64,000 nucleotides of DNA, taken from Christensenellaceae bacterium. GTDB lineage: Bacteria; Bacillota; Clostridia; Christensenellales; Aristaeellaceae. The position numbers and the translations under genes were made by a program. Below, piece by piece: positions 17,202 to 26,010 of the stretch. Where the stretch lies: the NCBI GenBank assembly GCA_012837835.1, contig DUQK01000064.1, forward strand, positions 1 through 64,000, read 5' to 3'. Positions within the stretch are counted from its first letter, which is position 1. Every line of letters begins with the position of its first letter. The notes beneath the pieces were generated by a model. It did not search any database. It was not told the DNA's origin and worked only from the letters and a program-made list of their open reading frames with translations.

Positions 17202-17772
17202 AAAACTAATGGCGCTGCTTAGCGCAATGGTACTCCTTGCACTACCCGTACTTGCAGAAAACACTGCCACGGAAGAAGTTACAGATGAAACAGAAAACCT
17301 TTTCATACAGATAGACACCGTTACTTTATCCGGCGAAAAGTTTGATATGAAAACGCTTGAAGGCAAACCCCTGCTCATAAACATATGGGCGGATTGGTGT
17401 TCCCCATGCAGGCATGAAATGCCGGTACTTACAAAGCTTAGCAAAGAATACGCGGACAAAATCGCCTTTTTAGGGCTTCTGCCTGAAGGTGTAAGCGTAG
17501 AAAACGGCGAACTTGTTATTAATGAAGATAGGATAAAATCCGCACTTAATATGCAGGAGGAACTTGGCATGGGTTTTCCAACGCTTGTTCCGGAAGAACT
17601 TTTATACAGCCTTATGGGATATACAGGGCTTCAAGCTTTCCCCACAACTTGGTTTGTATCTGCTGATGGCTACCTTGTAGACATGGCTGTCGGCGCTATG
17701 GACGAAGAAGGCTGGCGTACAAAAATAAACGAAGTGCTTAAAAACTTGGAGGAGGAAAATGCTGAGGGTTAA
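17191..17772 (+). CDS. TlpA-like secreted thioredoxin-fold protein
   Basis: 193 residues. Signal peptide (cleavage near VLA-EN) without lipobox. The thioredoxin active site WCSPC lies at about residues 70-74 in NIWADWCSPCRHEMP; the cis-proline loop is AFPTTWF. It should act outside the membrane as a disulfide reductase. It overlaps the pdp stop and is followed, with a 14-base overlap, by a CXXC mini-protein and then a membrane Fe-S protein. In clostridia this trio recurs, suggesting electron delivery across the membrane to the thioredoxin domain (inference). Confidence 0.9.
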   Translation: MKIKKLMALLSAMVLLALPVLAENTATEEVTDETENLFIQIDTVTLSGEKFDMKTLEGKPLLINIWADWCSPCRHEMPVLTKLSKEYADKIAFLGLLPEGVSVENGELVINEDRIKSALNMQEELGMGFPTLVPEELLYSLMGYTGLQAFPTTWFVSADGYLVDMAVGAMDEEGWRTKINEVLKNLEEENAEG

Positions 17773-17902
17773 GCCCACAAAAAGCGCTTGGCTTATTATG
17801 CTTTCCATAGTATTAATTGTTATTGGAGTATATTTAGGCGAGCCAGATACAGTGCTTAGAAAAGCCATATACATATGCATGGAGTGTATAGGAATTGGCT
17901 AA
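17759..17902 (+). CDS. CD1871A family CXXC mini-protein
   Basis: 47-residue protein too short for usual gene calling. ATG at 17759 with GGAGGA a few bases upstream, inside the end of the TlpA gene. One membrane helix (WLIMLSIVLIVIGVYLG) and a C-terminal CMECIGIG, that is a CXXC pair just beyond the helix. Length and layout match the CD1871A-type CXXC proteins found between TlpA-like and Fe-S genes in clostridia. Probably relays thiol or electron traffic between the two neighbours. The next gene starts inside its last codons. Confidence 0.85.
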   Translation: MLRVKPTKSAWLIMLSIVLIVIGVYLGEPDTVLRKAIYICMECIGIG

Positions 17903-18869
17903 AGCGAAGAAAAAAGGCGGAAAAAGGCATATTATACAGCTTTTTTTCGCCTGCATTACAAATAGCTTTGTTACGGGCTTTGTAGGCGGTAAAATATTTA
18001 GAGGCAAGCTTAAATACATTTGCCACCCCGGGCTGAACTGCTACTCCTGCCCGGGGGCGCTTTTAAGCTGCCCCATAGGTTCTTTGCAGGCGGTGCTTGG
18101 CAGCCGCTCATTTTTGTTTTCAACATATGTTTTCGGCATGATACTATTATTCGGAGCGTTACTCGGGCGCATGGTATGCGGCTTTCTTTGCCCCTTTGGA
18201 TTTGTGCAGGAACTGCTGTATAAGATACCCTTTAAGAAAAAGATAAAGACATTCAAGGGGGACAAACCCCTTCGCCGTCTTAAATATATAGTGCTTGTGG
18301 TTTTGGTTATTGCGCTGCCTATGCTGCTTAAAACATCAGGCGATTCAAGCCCGGTGTACTGCAAATACCTATGCCCCGCCGGCACGCTTGAGGCAGGCAT
18401 ACCCCATGTAACCTATGATAAGCTGGCTAAACCCCCGGCTTTAGTAAACGCCCTGCCAGAAGGCTCTCTACCTGCTGTAAACTTAATAAAAGGCGGGGTA
18501 GAGCTTTCGCAGCCCAAACTTAAAACAGGGTGGCTTTTTTTATGGAAATTATCTATACTCATAGTAATAGTGCTGCTTTCAATATTTATTTATCGACCTT
18601 TTTGTAAATATCTCTGTCCATTGGGCGCTATATACGGTATAATGAACCCGGTAGCTCTATACAGGCTTAATTTCAATAAAGATAAATGTATCTCTTGCGG
18701 AATATGTGCAAAACGCTGTAATATGGGGATAGACCCCACTAAAAACGCAAACAGCGCAGAATGCGTGCGTTGTAAGGACTGTGTGAATGCCTGCCCAACA
18801 GGGGCGCTAAGCACATCGTTTTCTTTAGACAGCTTGGTTTGTAAAAGCGCAGAAAGGAAAGGTATATGA
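17895..18869 (+). CDS. NapH/CcoG-like membrane 4Fe-4S protein
   Basis: 324 residues from TTG 17895, overlapping the mini-protein. Several membrane helices with cysteine motifs on the loops (CHPGLNCYSCPGALLSCP; CGFLCPFG; YCKYLCPAG; FCKYLCPLG), then a C-terminal cytoplasmic ferredoxin domain with two 4Fe-4S motifs (CISCGICAKRC and CVRCKDCVNACP). NapH-type proteins pass electrons through the membrane. Its place after TlpA and the CXXC protein suggests supply of reducing power to extracytoplasmic thiols. The last bases overlap the following secreted-protein gene. Confidence 0.9.
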   Translation: MAKAKKKGGKRHIIQLFFACITNSFVTGFVGGKIFRGKLKYICHPGLNCYSCPGALLSCPIGSLQAVLGSRSFLFSTYVFGMILLFGALLGRMVCGFLCPFGFVQELLYKIPFKKKIKTFKGDKPLRRLKYIVLVVLVIALPMLLKTSGDSSPVYCKYLCPAGTLEAGIPHVTYDKLAKPPALVNALPEGSLPAVNLIKGGVELSQPKLKTGWLFLWKLSILIVIVLLSIFIYRPFCKYLCPLGAIYGIMNPVALYRLNFNKDKCISCGICAKRCNMGIDPTKNANSAECVRCKDCVNACPTGALSTSFSLDSLVCKSAERKGI

Positions 18870-20008
18870 AAAAGTTATTGTCGGTAATGCTAATAATATG
18901 TATGCTGCTGCCCACAGCATACGCAGCAGAGGAAGTAGAGCCCCTTACAAGCGAGGAGCTAAACGCCTTTACTCAAGGTCTTATTGAGCGGGCTATAGCA
19001 GATGAACTTACGGTTGAAAAAGAGGGAGAAGGTTACTTCCTGCACGGCAGAGGCTATATGCTAGAACTTCAGAGCGAGGATCTCTCCCCCGACAGCCTTG
19101 TTAAATCCGCGCTTATAGATATAGAATCTATAGACGTATCGGGGCTTACCGCGCCAAGGGTTACTGTAGTAACGCAGGCAGCGGGCGCGGTACTTGCAAG
19201 CTATCCGACTGACAACCCCTCTCTTAAGGGTACGGATAGGGAAGCTGTGCTGTACCTGCGCGGCGATTTGCCCAATGATGTACATGTGGGCAAGCTCACC
19301 CGCTCGGGGCAGATGATAACCCTTATAGAATACTCCGTATATTCTATGAATGGCGACAGTGTGGGCGAGATAGGCTTGCAGTACACCATAAACAACGGTT
19401 ATGTAAGCGCAATACGCTATTATACAGCTGAAAATATTTCAGTTGCAGAAGCTGAAATGCGCTTGGAAAGTTTGTCCGCATTACAGGAGGAAAACAGCTA
19501 TTTCGCATACGACACCGTATCCCCCCAGCCCCTTGAAAGGGAGGACCTTAGCATACAAGGTCTTGACTTTATCGACTTAAGCCCTGAAATTGCAGAAAGA
19601 ATGCTTGGAAAGAGCCTATCAAAGGAAAGGCTTAGCGACTCTGACGGTAATTTCATAGAAACTATGGACTGGGAAAACCTTAAAATAGTATTCATATACG
19701 ATAATTCAGGCAAATTTCTATACACCAAAAGCATAGTAGCCATAGGCGATGTGGAAGGTCCGCGCGGTATAAGGCTTGGCGAAAATATGGTTAGCGTGCT
19801 TTCAAGGTTCCCGGGTCAAACCGAAAGCCTAAGCGGCGAACACACACTTCTTTACGGCACAGAGGGCGAAAATAGCGTCTATGCCGTACTTAAGCAGGAT
19901 AAGAGCGAGCAGGCGCTATATATTAACTTGCCTATGGACGATTACAACATACTTTTCACCTGCCGCTTTGTAGATGAAATAGTTGCGGAATTTTCACTAA
20001 GCCGCTAA
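18866..20008 (+). CDS. Secreted protein of unknown function
   Basis: 380 residues, ATG with GAAAGGA upstream, 4-base overlap with the Fe-S gene. Signal peptide 1-20 (AYA-AE). The rest is acidic, soluble and beta-rich, with two similar-looking halves around GKLTRSGQMITL and GIRLGENMVSVLSRF; the latter resembles the substrate-recognition phrase seen in several secreted clostridial domains (IRLGxTxxxVxxxFG). No enzymatic motif and no family recognised. Operon position suggests an envelope or redox partner. Confidence 0.8.
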   Translation: MKKLLSVMLIICMLLPTAYAAEEVEPLTSEELNAFTQGLIERAIADELTVEKEGEGYFLHGRGYMLELQSEDLSPDSLVKSALIDIESIDVSGLTAPRVTVVTQAAGAVLASYPTDNPSLKGTDREAVLYLRGDLPNDVHVGKLTRSGQMITLIEYSVYSMNGDSVGEIGLQYTINNGYVSAIRYYTAENISVAEAEMRLESLSALQEENSYFAYDTVSPQPLEREDLSIQGLDFIDLSPEIAERMLGKSLSKERLSDSDGNFIETMDWENLKIVFIYDNSGKFLYTKSIVAIGDVEGPRGIRLGENMVSVLSRFPGQTESLSGEHTLLYGTEGENSVYAVLKQDKSEQALYINLPMDDYNILFTCRFVDEIVAEFSLSR

Positions 20009-20015
20009 TAGCATT

Positions 20016-22823
20016 ATGAAGATAGACCTGAGTTGCCCGGCGGAACTTTGGAATTTCAGCCTTCCTACCGCCTCCGACCCTCTTGTATCGCTTGAGCTGT
20101 TCAATTTAAGCGACTATGAGCTTACAGGCCTACTCGCTTCATTTGTGTGCTTTGATTCTTCCGGCAAAACGCTTTCAAAACAGGTGGAACGCATTTCCCG
20201 CCTGCATGTACCTGCAAGAACTACTTTTAACATTCAAATATTTATAGAAGATGCCGAAAAAGCCTCCGGCATTGACTTTAGCATTGAAAGGGTATGGTAT
20301 TTAACAGGAGATTCTTGGCGCAAAAAGAGCTCCGAAATGGTAAGCTATACCCCAAACAAATTAGATGATGATAGACTTCTTGGCGCGCTTAAAGAAGCTG
20401 CCGGGAAAGATGCCCTTGGCTTCCCAAGCGACCAAGGCACTGTTTGGCTTTGCGTATGCGGAAGGGTCAACCCCGCGCGCAATTCCGCCTGTATACGTTG
20501 CCTTCGTGATAAACACGACAGCTTTATTAATTATAACCAAGCCGCAATAGAAAGCGCGCTCATGGAAAAAGAGGCGGCTGAGCTTCTTGAGCTTCAGAAA
20601 AAACAAGAAGAACAGGAAAAAATACGCCTTCAAAAAGAGGCGCTGCTTAAAAAGGCTAAAAGGCGTAAAAAGCTTATAAAAGTATCTTTAGTGTCTATTG
20701 TGCTGGCAGCTGCAATATTTTATGGTCTATATTTCCACGGAATACCCGCATATAAATATATGCTAGCCAACGGGCAATTAGAGCTTGGCAACTATGAAGA
20801 AGCTAAGACGGAATTCTTAGCACTTGATGTATATAGAGATAGTCAGGCAAGAGCGCTTGAGTGCGACTATCTGCGCGCAAAAAGCTATATATCTTCCAAA
20901 AATCTAACTTCAGTTAGACGCGCTCAGGAAGTGCTAAGCGAAATAATAGATTTTAAAGACAGCGATGAGCTTTTACTTTCCGCAAAATATTTAGAGGGAG
21001 AGCTTCTTCGCAGCAAGGGGGATTTTACTTCTTCCATAGATGTATTTGAAAAGCTTGGGGGTTATTCGGATTCCAAAGACCAAGTGCTTGAAAGCAAATA
21101 CCTATACGCTAAAAGCCTTATGGACGAGCTTAATTACTCTACGGCACGCGAAATACTGCTTACACTAAAGGGATATAAAAACGCCAATACCCTCGCGCTG
21201 GACTGCCTTTTACTGCCCGCGCAAAGCGCAATGCAGGATAAAGATTTCGCTAAGGCGATAGAAATATACGAACAAATACCCGACAACAACGAAGCTGCGC
21301 TTAAGCTGCCCGAAGCTTATTACGGGCTTGCCTCCCAGCTGCTTAAAGATGGTAACTATGACAAGGCGGGAGAGCTATTCCTAAATGCAGGGGACTATAG
21401 GGACGCATGGCGGCAGGCAACCGAGTGCCTGTACCTGCCCGCACTTGAGCGCATGGAGGCTGGTCGCTTCAGCGAAGCTAAGGCAATGTTTGACCAGATA
21501 CCAAGCTATAAGGATTCTGCTGCATTAAGCGATGATTGCGCGTTTGAACTTGGCAAAATCGCCATGCAAGACAAGGATTATGACAAGGCAATAGAATATT
21601 TCTTGCAGGCGGAAACAAACACATTAAGCGAACAGGCGCTAAAGGAAGCCTACTACCAAGGCGGGCTGTATTACAGGGAGCAGGGGGATAATAAAAAGGC
21701 GGGAGATTATTTCCTCGCCGCAGGTAATTATTTAGATTCATACGATCTTGCAAGGGAATTACTCTACGCCAAGGGTGAGGAATACTTTACAGGCGGCAAT
21801 TACGATGAAGCTGTGGATATATTCCTTAAACTGGGCGATTATAAGGACTCCGAAGATAAAATGTGCCAAGTTCTATACGAAAGGGCATATAATGCGCTTT
21901 CAAATAAGGAGTATCAATCCGCCATTGAACAGTTTACAGCCCTTGGAGATTATGAAACCTCTCAGGAGATGGCGCAGCTTAGCAAATATAGGTACGCAAA
22001 ATCCCTTATGGACGAGGGGGATTATGCCGGCGCTGCCGAAATACTAAGCGGAATACCCGATTTTCAGGATTCAAAAGACCTATACAGTGAATGTCTGTAC
22101 AATCAAGCGACAGAACTTCTTGGAAATGGGGATACCGCCAAAGCTTCGGCATTACTTATGCAAATACAGGGCTATAAGGACGCAGGGGATTTATTTAGGC
22201 TTGTAACATATGATGCCGCAACAGAGCTTAAACAAAAAGGAGAGCTTAACGCCGCCGGCGCGCTTTTCACATCGCTTGGCGATTATTTAGACGCTAAGGA
22301 GCTAGCCCTTAAATGCTATGATACCGGTTATGTTGGGCTTATGGACCAGGCAAATGAACAGTACAAAGCTAAAAACTACTTAGGCGCAGTTGAAACCCTT
22401 GAAAAGATAGATAAAAACAACCCCGCATACAAGGCTGAAGAATATAGTGCGCTTTATAACAAGGCTGTATACGAGCTTGCGGAAGAGCTGTTTAACGACA
22501 ATAAACCCTATGAAGCCCTCCCCTACTACCTTAAAATTAAAGACTATAAAGATGTTTCCACCAAGAAGCTTGATAGATACGCCTATAAGGTGCTTGGCAA
22601 ATGGGAGAGCAGCAAGGGGCTTATAATGGCTTTTAACGATGACGGCACATGCGAAATAGGCGATAAAAAGCTTTATTTTACAGCCAGCCTATACCGCCTA
22701 TCAACGGGCGATACTCAGGATAATATACGCTACACGCATAACATTACCTACCTTACTTCAAACGCTATGACGCTAAGGGAAGAAGCCACCAAAAAGATAT
22801 ATAAGCTTACACGGGTAGACTAG
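20016..22823 (+). CDS. Zinc-ribbon, transmembrane, TPR-repeat protein
   Basis: 935 residues. Residues 1-135 form a beta-rich N-terminal domain, 144-166 a zinc ribbon with two CxxC-type pairs (VCGRVNP, CIRCLRDK), 175-217 a charged coiled coil, 219-240 one membrane helix, and about 250-860 roughly fourteen degenerate 38-40-residue TPR-like repeats. These repeat the phrase GDYKDS before a helix starting with alanines. The last 70 residues look like a small beta domain (GKWESSKGLIMAFNDDG). The ribbon would be cytoplasmic and the repeats outside. Known proteins with this layout are annotated only as TPR proteins. The start has no clear ribosome site, implying coupling to the upstream gene 8 bases away. 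Confidence 0.85.
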   Translation: MKIDLSCPAELWNFSLPTASDPLVSLELFNLSDYELTGLLASFVCFDSSGKTLSKQVERISRLHVPARTTFNIQIFIEDAEKASGIDFSIERVWYLTGDSWRKKSSEMVSYTPNKLDDDRLLGALKEAAGKDALGFPSDQGTVWLCVCGRVNPARNSACIRCLRDKHDSFINYNQAAIESALMEKEAAELLELQKKQEEQEKIRLQKEALLKKAKRRKKLIKVSLVSIVLAAAIFYGLYFHGIPAYKYMLANGQLELGNYEEAKTEFLALDVYRDSQARALECDYLRAKSYISSKNLTSVRRAQEVLSEIIDFKDSDELLLSAKYLEGELLRSKGDFTSSIDVFEKLGGYSDSKDQVLESKYLYAKSLMDELNYSTAREILLTLKGYKNANTLALDCLLLPAQSAMQDKDFAKAIEIYEQIPDNNEAALKLPEAYYGLASQLLKDGNYDKAGELFLNAGDYRDAWRQATECLYLPALERMEAGRFSEAKAMFDQIPSYKDSAALSDDCAFELGKIAMQDKDYDKAIEYFLQAETNTLSEQALKEAYYQGGLYYREQGDNKKAGDYFLAAGNYLDSYDLARELLYAKGEEYFTGGNYDEAVDIFLKLGDYKDSEDKMCQVLYERAYNALSNKEYQSAIEQFTALGDYETSQEMAQLSKYRYAKSLMDEGDYAGAAEILSGIPDFQDSKDLYSECLYNQATELLGNGDTAKASALLMQIQGYKDAGDLFRLVTYDAATELKQKGELNAAGALFTSLGDYLDAKELALKCYDTGYVGLMDQANEQYKAKNYLGAVETLEKIDKNNPAYKAEEYSALYNKAVYELAEELFNDNKPYEALPYYLKIKDYKDVSTKKLDRYAYKVLGKWESSKGLIMAFNDDGTCEIGDKKLYFTASLYRLSTGDTQDNIRYTHNITYLTSNAMTLREEATKKIYKLTRVD

Positions 22824-24008
22824 GTGCAAAAAATAATATCCATATATAAGGACAGCGCATTTAACGAGAGAGAGGACTATATCCCCTCCCTAAACGGAAT
22901 GCGCTTTTTAATGGTGTTTTTAGTAGCCTGTTTCCATATATGGCAGCAGAGCTGGCTTAGCCCCTCCATTACCATTGGCGGTAAAACGCATAGCCTTGAT
23001 TACCTATTTAGAACGGGCTATATGTGGGTAGACGGTATGCTGCTGCTAAGTGCATTTTTGCTTTACATACCCTATGCAGTAGCCAAGGAAAAGGGCGCGC
23101 CTTCGCAATCTTGGAAAGTTTTTTATAAAAAAAGACTAGTTAGAATAGTTCCAAGCTATTATTTGTGTATATTCTTTTTGCTGTTTTTTTATGCGCTGCC
23201 AAATAATTTGTATGCTTCAGGCAGCGACTGTATAAAGGATTTACTGGCGCATATAAGTTTTACGCATACTCTATTCCCCTTCAGTTATTATAGTACGCCG
23301 CTTAACGGCGCGCTTTGGACAATAGGCGTGCAGATGCAGTTTTATTTCCTATTTCCGCTTTTAGCACGTGGTTTCCGCAAGCAGCCTCTTCTTACATATA
23401 CTCTTATGACTGCTACCGCTTTTGTTTTTAGGGCATACGCTAAAGCGCTGCCCGACTGCGCTATGTTTTTTAACCAAATGCCAGCATTTTTAGATGTATT
23501 TGCAAACGGTTTCCTTGCTGCAAGCATATATGTTTCGTTTAAGAGAAGCCTAAAAGAAAATGTATACAGCAGGATATTTTTTAGCCTTTGCCTTGCAGTA
23601 TGCGCAATAGCAATAACCACACTGCTTAAGGCTCAGGCAGGCGAAATGAGCGTTTCCGCAATAAGACAGGGACAGATGAACAGACGCTACCAGTTTTCGC
23701 TTCTTATATCTGTAGTAATAATAGGTCTTCCCCAGTCGCTAGGCGGAATAAGGCTTATATTTTCAAACAAGGGAGCGAAATTCCTCGCTGGTATATCCTA
23801 CCAATTTTACATATACCACCAGCTTATAGCGGTATGGCTTAAAAAAAGCGGCATACCCCCAAGCGCTTATGAAAACCCCAATATACAGGGGGACTATCTC
23901 TGGCAGATAAAATATATTATAATATGCCTGTTTGCGGCTTTTGCGGTATCCGCAGTTATAACATATTTGTTTGAAAAACCGCTATCTAAAAAACTGCTCA
24001 AGAAATAG
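22824..24008 (+). CDS. Membrane acyltransferase, OafA/acyltransferase-3 family
   Basis: 394 residues, GTG start immediately after the preceding stop. About ten membrane helices. The catalytic His is in MVFLVACFHIWQQSW near residue 38, after the characteristic LNGMRFL. Family members O-acetylate cell-surface sugars or peptidoglycan. An esterase-like gene follows 8 bases later, so the pair may add and remove acyl groups, though that is inference. Confidence 0.88.
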   Translation: MQKIISIYKDSAFNEREDYIPSLNGMRFLMVFLVACFHIWQQSWLSPSITIGGKTHSLDYLFRTGYMWVDGMLLLSAFLLYIPYAVAKEKGAPSQSWKVFYKKRLVRIVPSYYLCIFFLLFFYALPNNLYASGSDCIKDLLAHISFTHTLFPFSYYSTPLNGALWTIGVQMQFYFLFPLLARGFRKQPLLTYTLMTATAFVFRAYAKALPDCAMFFNQMPAFLDVFANGFLAASIYVSFKRSLKENVYSRIFFSLCLAVCAIAITTLLKAQAGEMSVSAIRQGQMNRRYQFSLLISVVIIGLPQSLGGIRLIFSNKGAKFLAGISYQFYIYHQLIAVWLKKSGIPPSAYENPNIQGDYLWQIKYIIICLFAAFAVSAVITYLFEKPLSKKLLKK

Positions 24009-24016
24009 GAGGCATT

Positions 24017-24814
24017 ATGCACGAAATTAAACTCAACCTAAACGGACAGGCGGAGGATTGTATACTTTCCCTATATTTAATATCAAATAGCTATGAGGTT
24101 GCGCCTAGCCGCAAAAGACCTGTTGTTATAATATGCCCGGGCGGCGGTTTTAATTTCCTATCTTTTAGGGAGGCGGAGCCCGTTGCAATAAAAATGCTTT
24201 CATACGGCTACCATGCGGCAGTTCTTTATTATTCAACAGAGCCTGCTAAATTCCCCACACAACTGCTTCAAGCTATGGCTGCGGTAAATGAGCTGCGCTC
24301 AAACGCCGATGAATACAATATAGACCCTGATAGAATATGCATTATGGGTTTTTCAGCCGGCGGGCATGTGGCGGCATCGCTTGGGGTGTTCTGGAACAAG
24401 CCTTATTATTCGGGGCTGCTCGGTATAGACCCTGAAGCTATAATGCCGAATGCTCTGTGCCTAGGCTACCCTGTTATTACTTCGGGAGATTACGCACACG
24501 AAGGCTCAATAGAAAATTTAGAGGGCGAAAATAACCGCCTAAGCCTTTCGCTAGAAAAACAGGTGTCGGACGAAACTCCCCCCTGCTTTATATTCCACAC
24601 ACTGTATGATGATATAGTGCCTATTGAAAACAGCATTCTATTCGCCAAAGCACTTAAAATACACGGCGTACCCTTTGAGCTGCATGTGTTTGAAGAAGGT
24701 CCTCACGGCATATCCTTAGGAAATACAGAAGTGTATGATTATAACTCCCCTAATTTGGGGCTTCCATTTGCCGCTTGGGCGGATTTATTTAACTCTTGGT
24801 TTTGCAGAAAGTAA
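24017..24814 (+). CDS. Alpha/beta hydrolase, acetyl-esterase (BD-FAE) type
   Basis: 265 residues, ATG with AGGAGG upstream. Oxyanion-hole GGGFNFLS, nucleophile elbow GFSAGGHVAAS (Ser about 116), acid DDIVP and catalytic His in EGPHGISLG give a full triad. No signal peptide, so it acts in the cytoplasm. Similar proteins are acetyl-xylan or carbohydrate esterases. It overlaps the following HemW-like frame if the TTG start of that gene is right. Confidence 0.87.
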   Translation: MHEIKLNLNGQAEDCILSLYLISNSYEVAPSRKRPVVIICPGGGFNFLSFREAEPVAIKMLSYGYHAAVLYYSTEPAKFPTQLLQAMAAVNELRSNADEYNIDPDRICIMGFSAGGHVAASLGVFWNKPYYSGLLGIDPEAIMPNALCLGYPVITSGDYAHEGSIENLEGENNRLSLSLEKQVSDETPPCFIFHTLYDDIVPIENSILFAKALKIHGVPFELHVFEEGPHGISLGNTEVYDYNSPNLGLPFAAWADLFNSWFCRK

Positions 24815-25926
24815 GTGAGCTTGGGCTATACATACACACGCCCTTTTGCCTATCAAAATGTAATTACTGCGATTTTCCCTCATGGGAGAACAGCTTACAG
24901 AATAAGGAAGAATACATAAGCCTTCTTATAGATGAGATTAATAATAGGCAGGCTGAATTTGCGTGCAAAAAAGCGCAAAGTGTGTATTTTGGCGGAGGCA
25001 CTCCTATTTTACTTGAGCTAGCTGATTTTGATAGAATTTTTTCAGTAATAGCAAACAACATTGACACAGGCGCGGAAATAAGCATAGAGGCTAATCCTAC
25101 ATTAAGCCTTACCACCGAATACCTAAGGGGGTTAAAGGCGCTTGGGATAAACAGGATATCTTTCGGGCTTCAAGCAAAACAGGATAATTTACTTAAACTC
25201 CTTGGCAGAAAGCATGATTTTAACAAGCTGCGTGATTCCGTACACGCAGCATATAACGCGGGCATAGAAAATATAAATGTAGATATTATGCTAGGCATAC
25301 CCACGCAAAGTATAGATGATTTAACAGATACAATAGCATCATGCATTAAGCTTCCTATAAAGCATATATCATGCTATGGGTTAATAGTAGAAGAGGGTAC
25401 TTTACTTAAGCAAAATATAGATAGCGGAGTATACTCCCTCCCCCCTCCCGAATATGAAAGGCGTATGTACTACACCGCGCGTGAAACGCTTATGGAAAAC
25501 GGCTTTTATCATTATGAAGTAAGCAATTTCGCAAAAAAAGGCTTCGAATGTGCTCACAACCTTGGCACATGGAAGAGGAAGCCATATTTAGGTTTCGGCG
25601 TAGCCGCAGCAAGCCTTATAGACAGAAACACAAGAAGGCAAAACCCTGCTACGCTTAAAGGCTATCTAAAAGGCGAAAAACCCACATATGAAAAGCTGTC
25701 TTTAGAAGAAGAAATGTTTGAGTATATTATGCTTGGGCTAAGGCTGTTTGAGGGCATAAAAGATGAGGACTTTTTTAATTTATACAGAGTGCATATACTA
25801 GATGTATACGGAGATAAACTCAAGCCTTCTATAGAAAAAGGGCTTGTAAATATAACAAACGGGGATATAGTGTTAAGCCTTAAGGGCTTTGACATAATGA
25901 ACACAGTGCTGCTTGACTTAATATAA
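24796..25926 (+). CDS. hemW: HemW-like radical SAM protein
   Basis: 376 residues. The radical-SAM triad is CLSKCNYCDF (CxxxCxxC) right after LGLYIHTPF, followed by YFGGGTPILL and GIQ-type GLQAKQDNLL; the C-terminal domain matches HemW, a haem chaperone once annotated as oxygen-independent coproporphyrinogen oxidase. The start is uncertain: TTG 24796 or TTG 24802, both inside the esterase end and lacking a good ribosome site. Last gene of the run before the SH3/PBP group. Confidence 0.87.
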   Translation: MVLQKVSELGLYIHTPFCLSKCNYCDFPSWENSLQNKEEYISLLIDEINNRQAEFACKKAQSVYFGGGTPILLELADFDRIFSVIANNIDTGAEISIEANPTLSLTTEYLRGLKALGINRISFGLQAKQDNLLKLLGRKHDFNKLRDSVHAAYNAGIENINVDIMLGIPTQSIDDLTDTIASCIKLPIKHISCYGLIVEEGTLLKQNIDSGVYSLPPPEYERRMYYTARETLMENGFYHYEVSNFAKKGFECAHNLGTWKRKPYLGFGVAAASLIDRNTRRQNPATLKGYLKGEKPTYEKLSLEEEMFEYIMLGLRLFEGIKDEDFFNLYRVHILDVYGDKLKPSIEKGLVNITNGDIVLSLKGFDIMNTVLLDLI

Positions 25927-26010
25927 TAATTTTTTTACAATATTCTCAAAATGATGCAAGAATTTACAGCCTTGTTGCGTTATATATTTAGAAAGACAAG
26001 GAGGAAAGCC

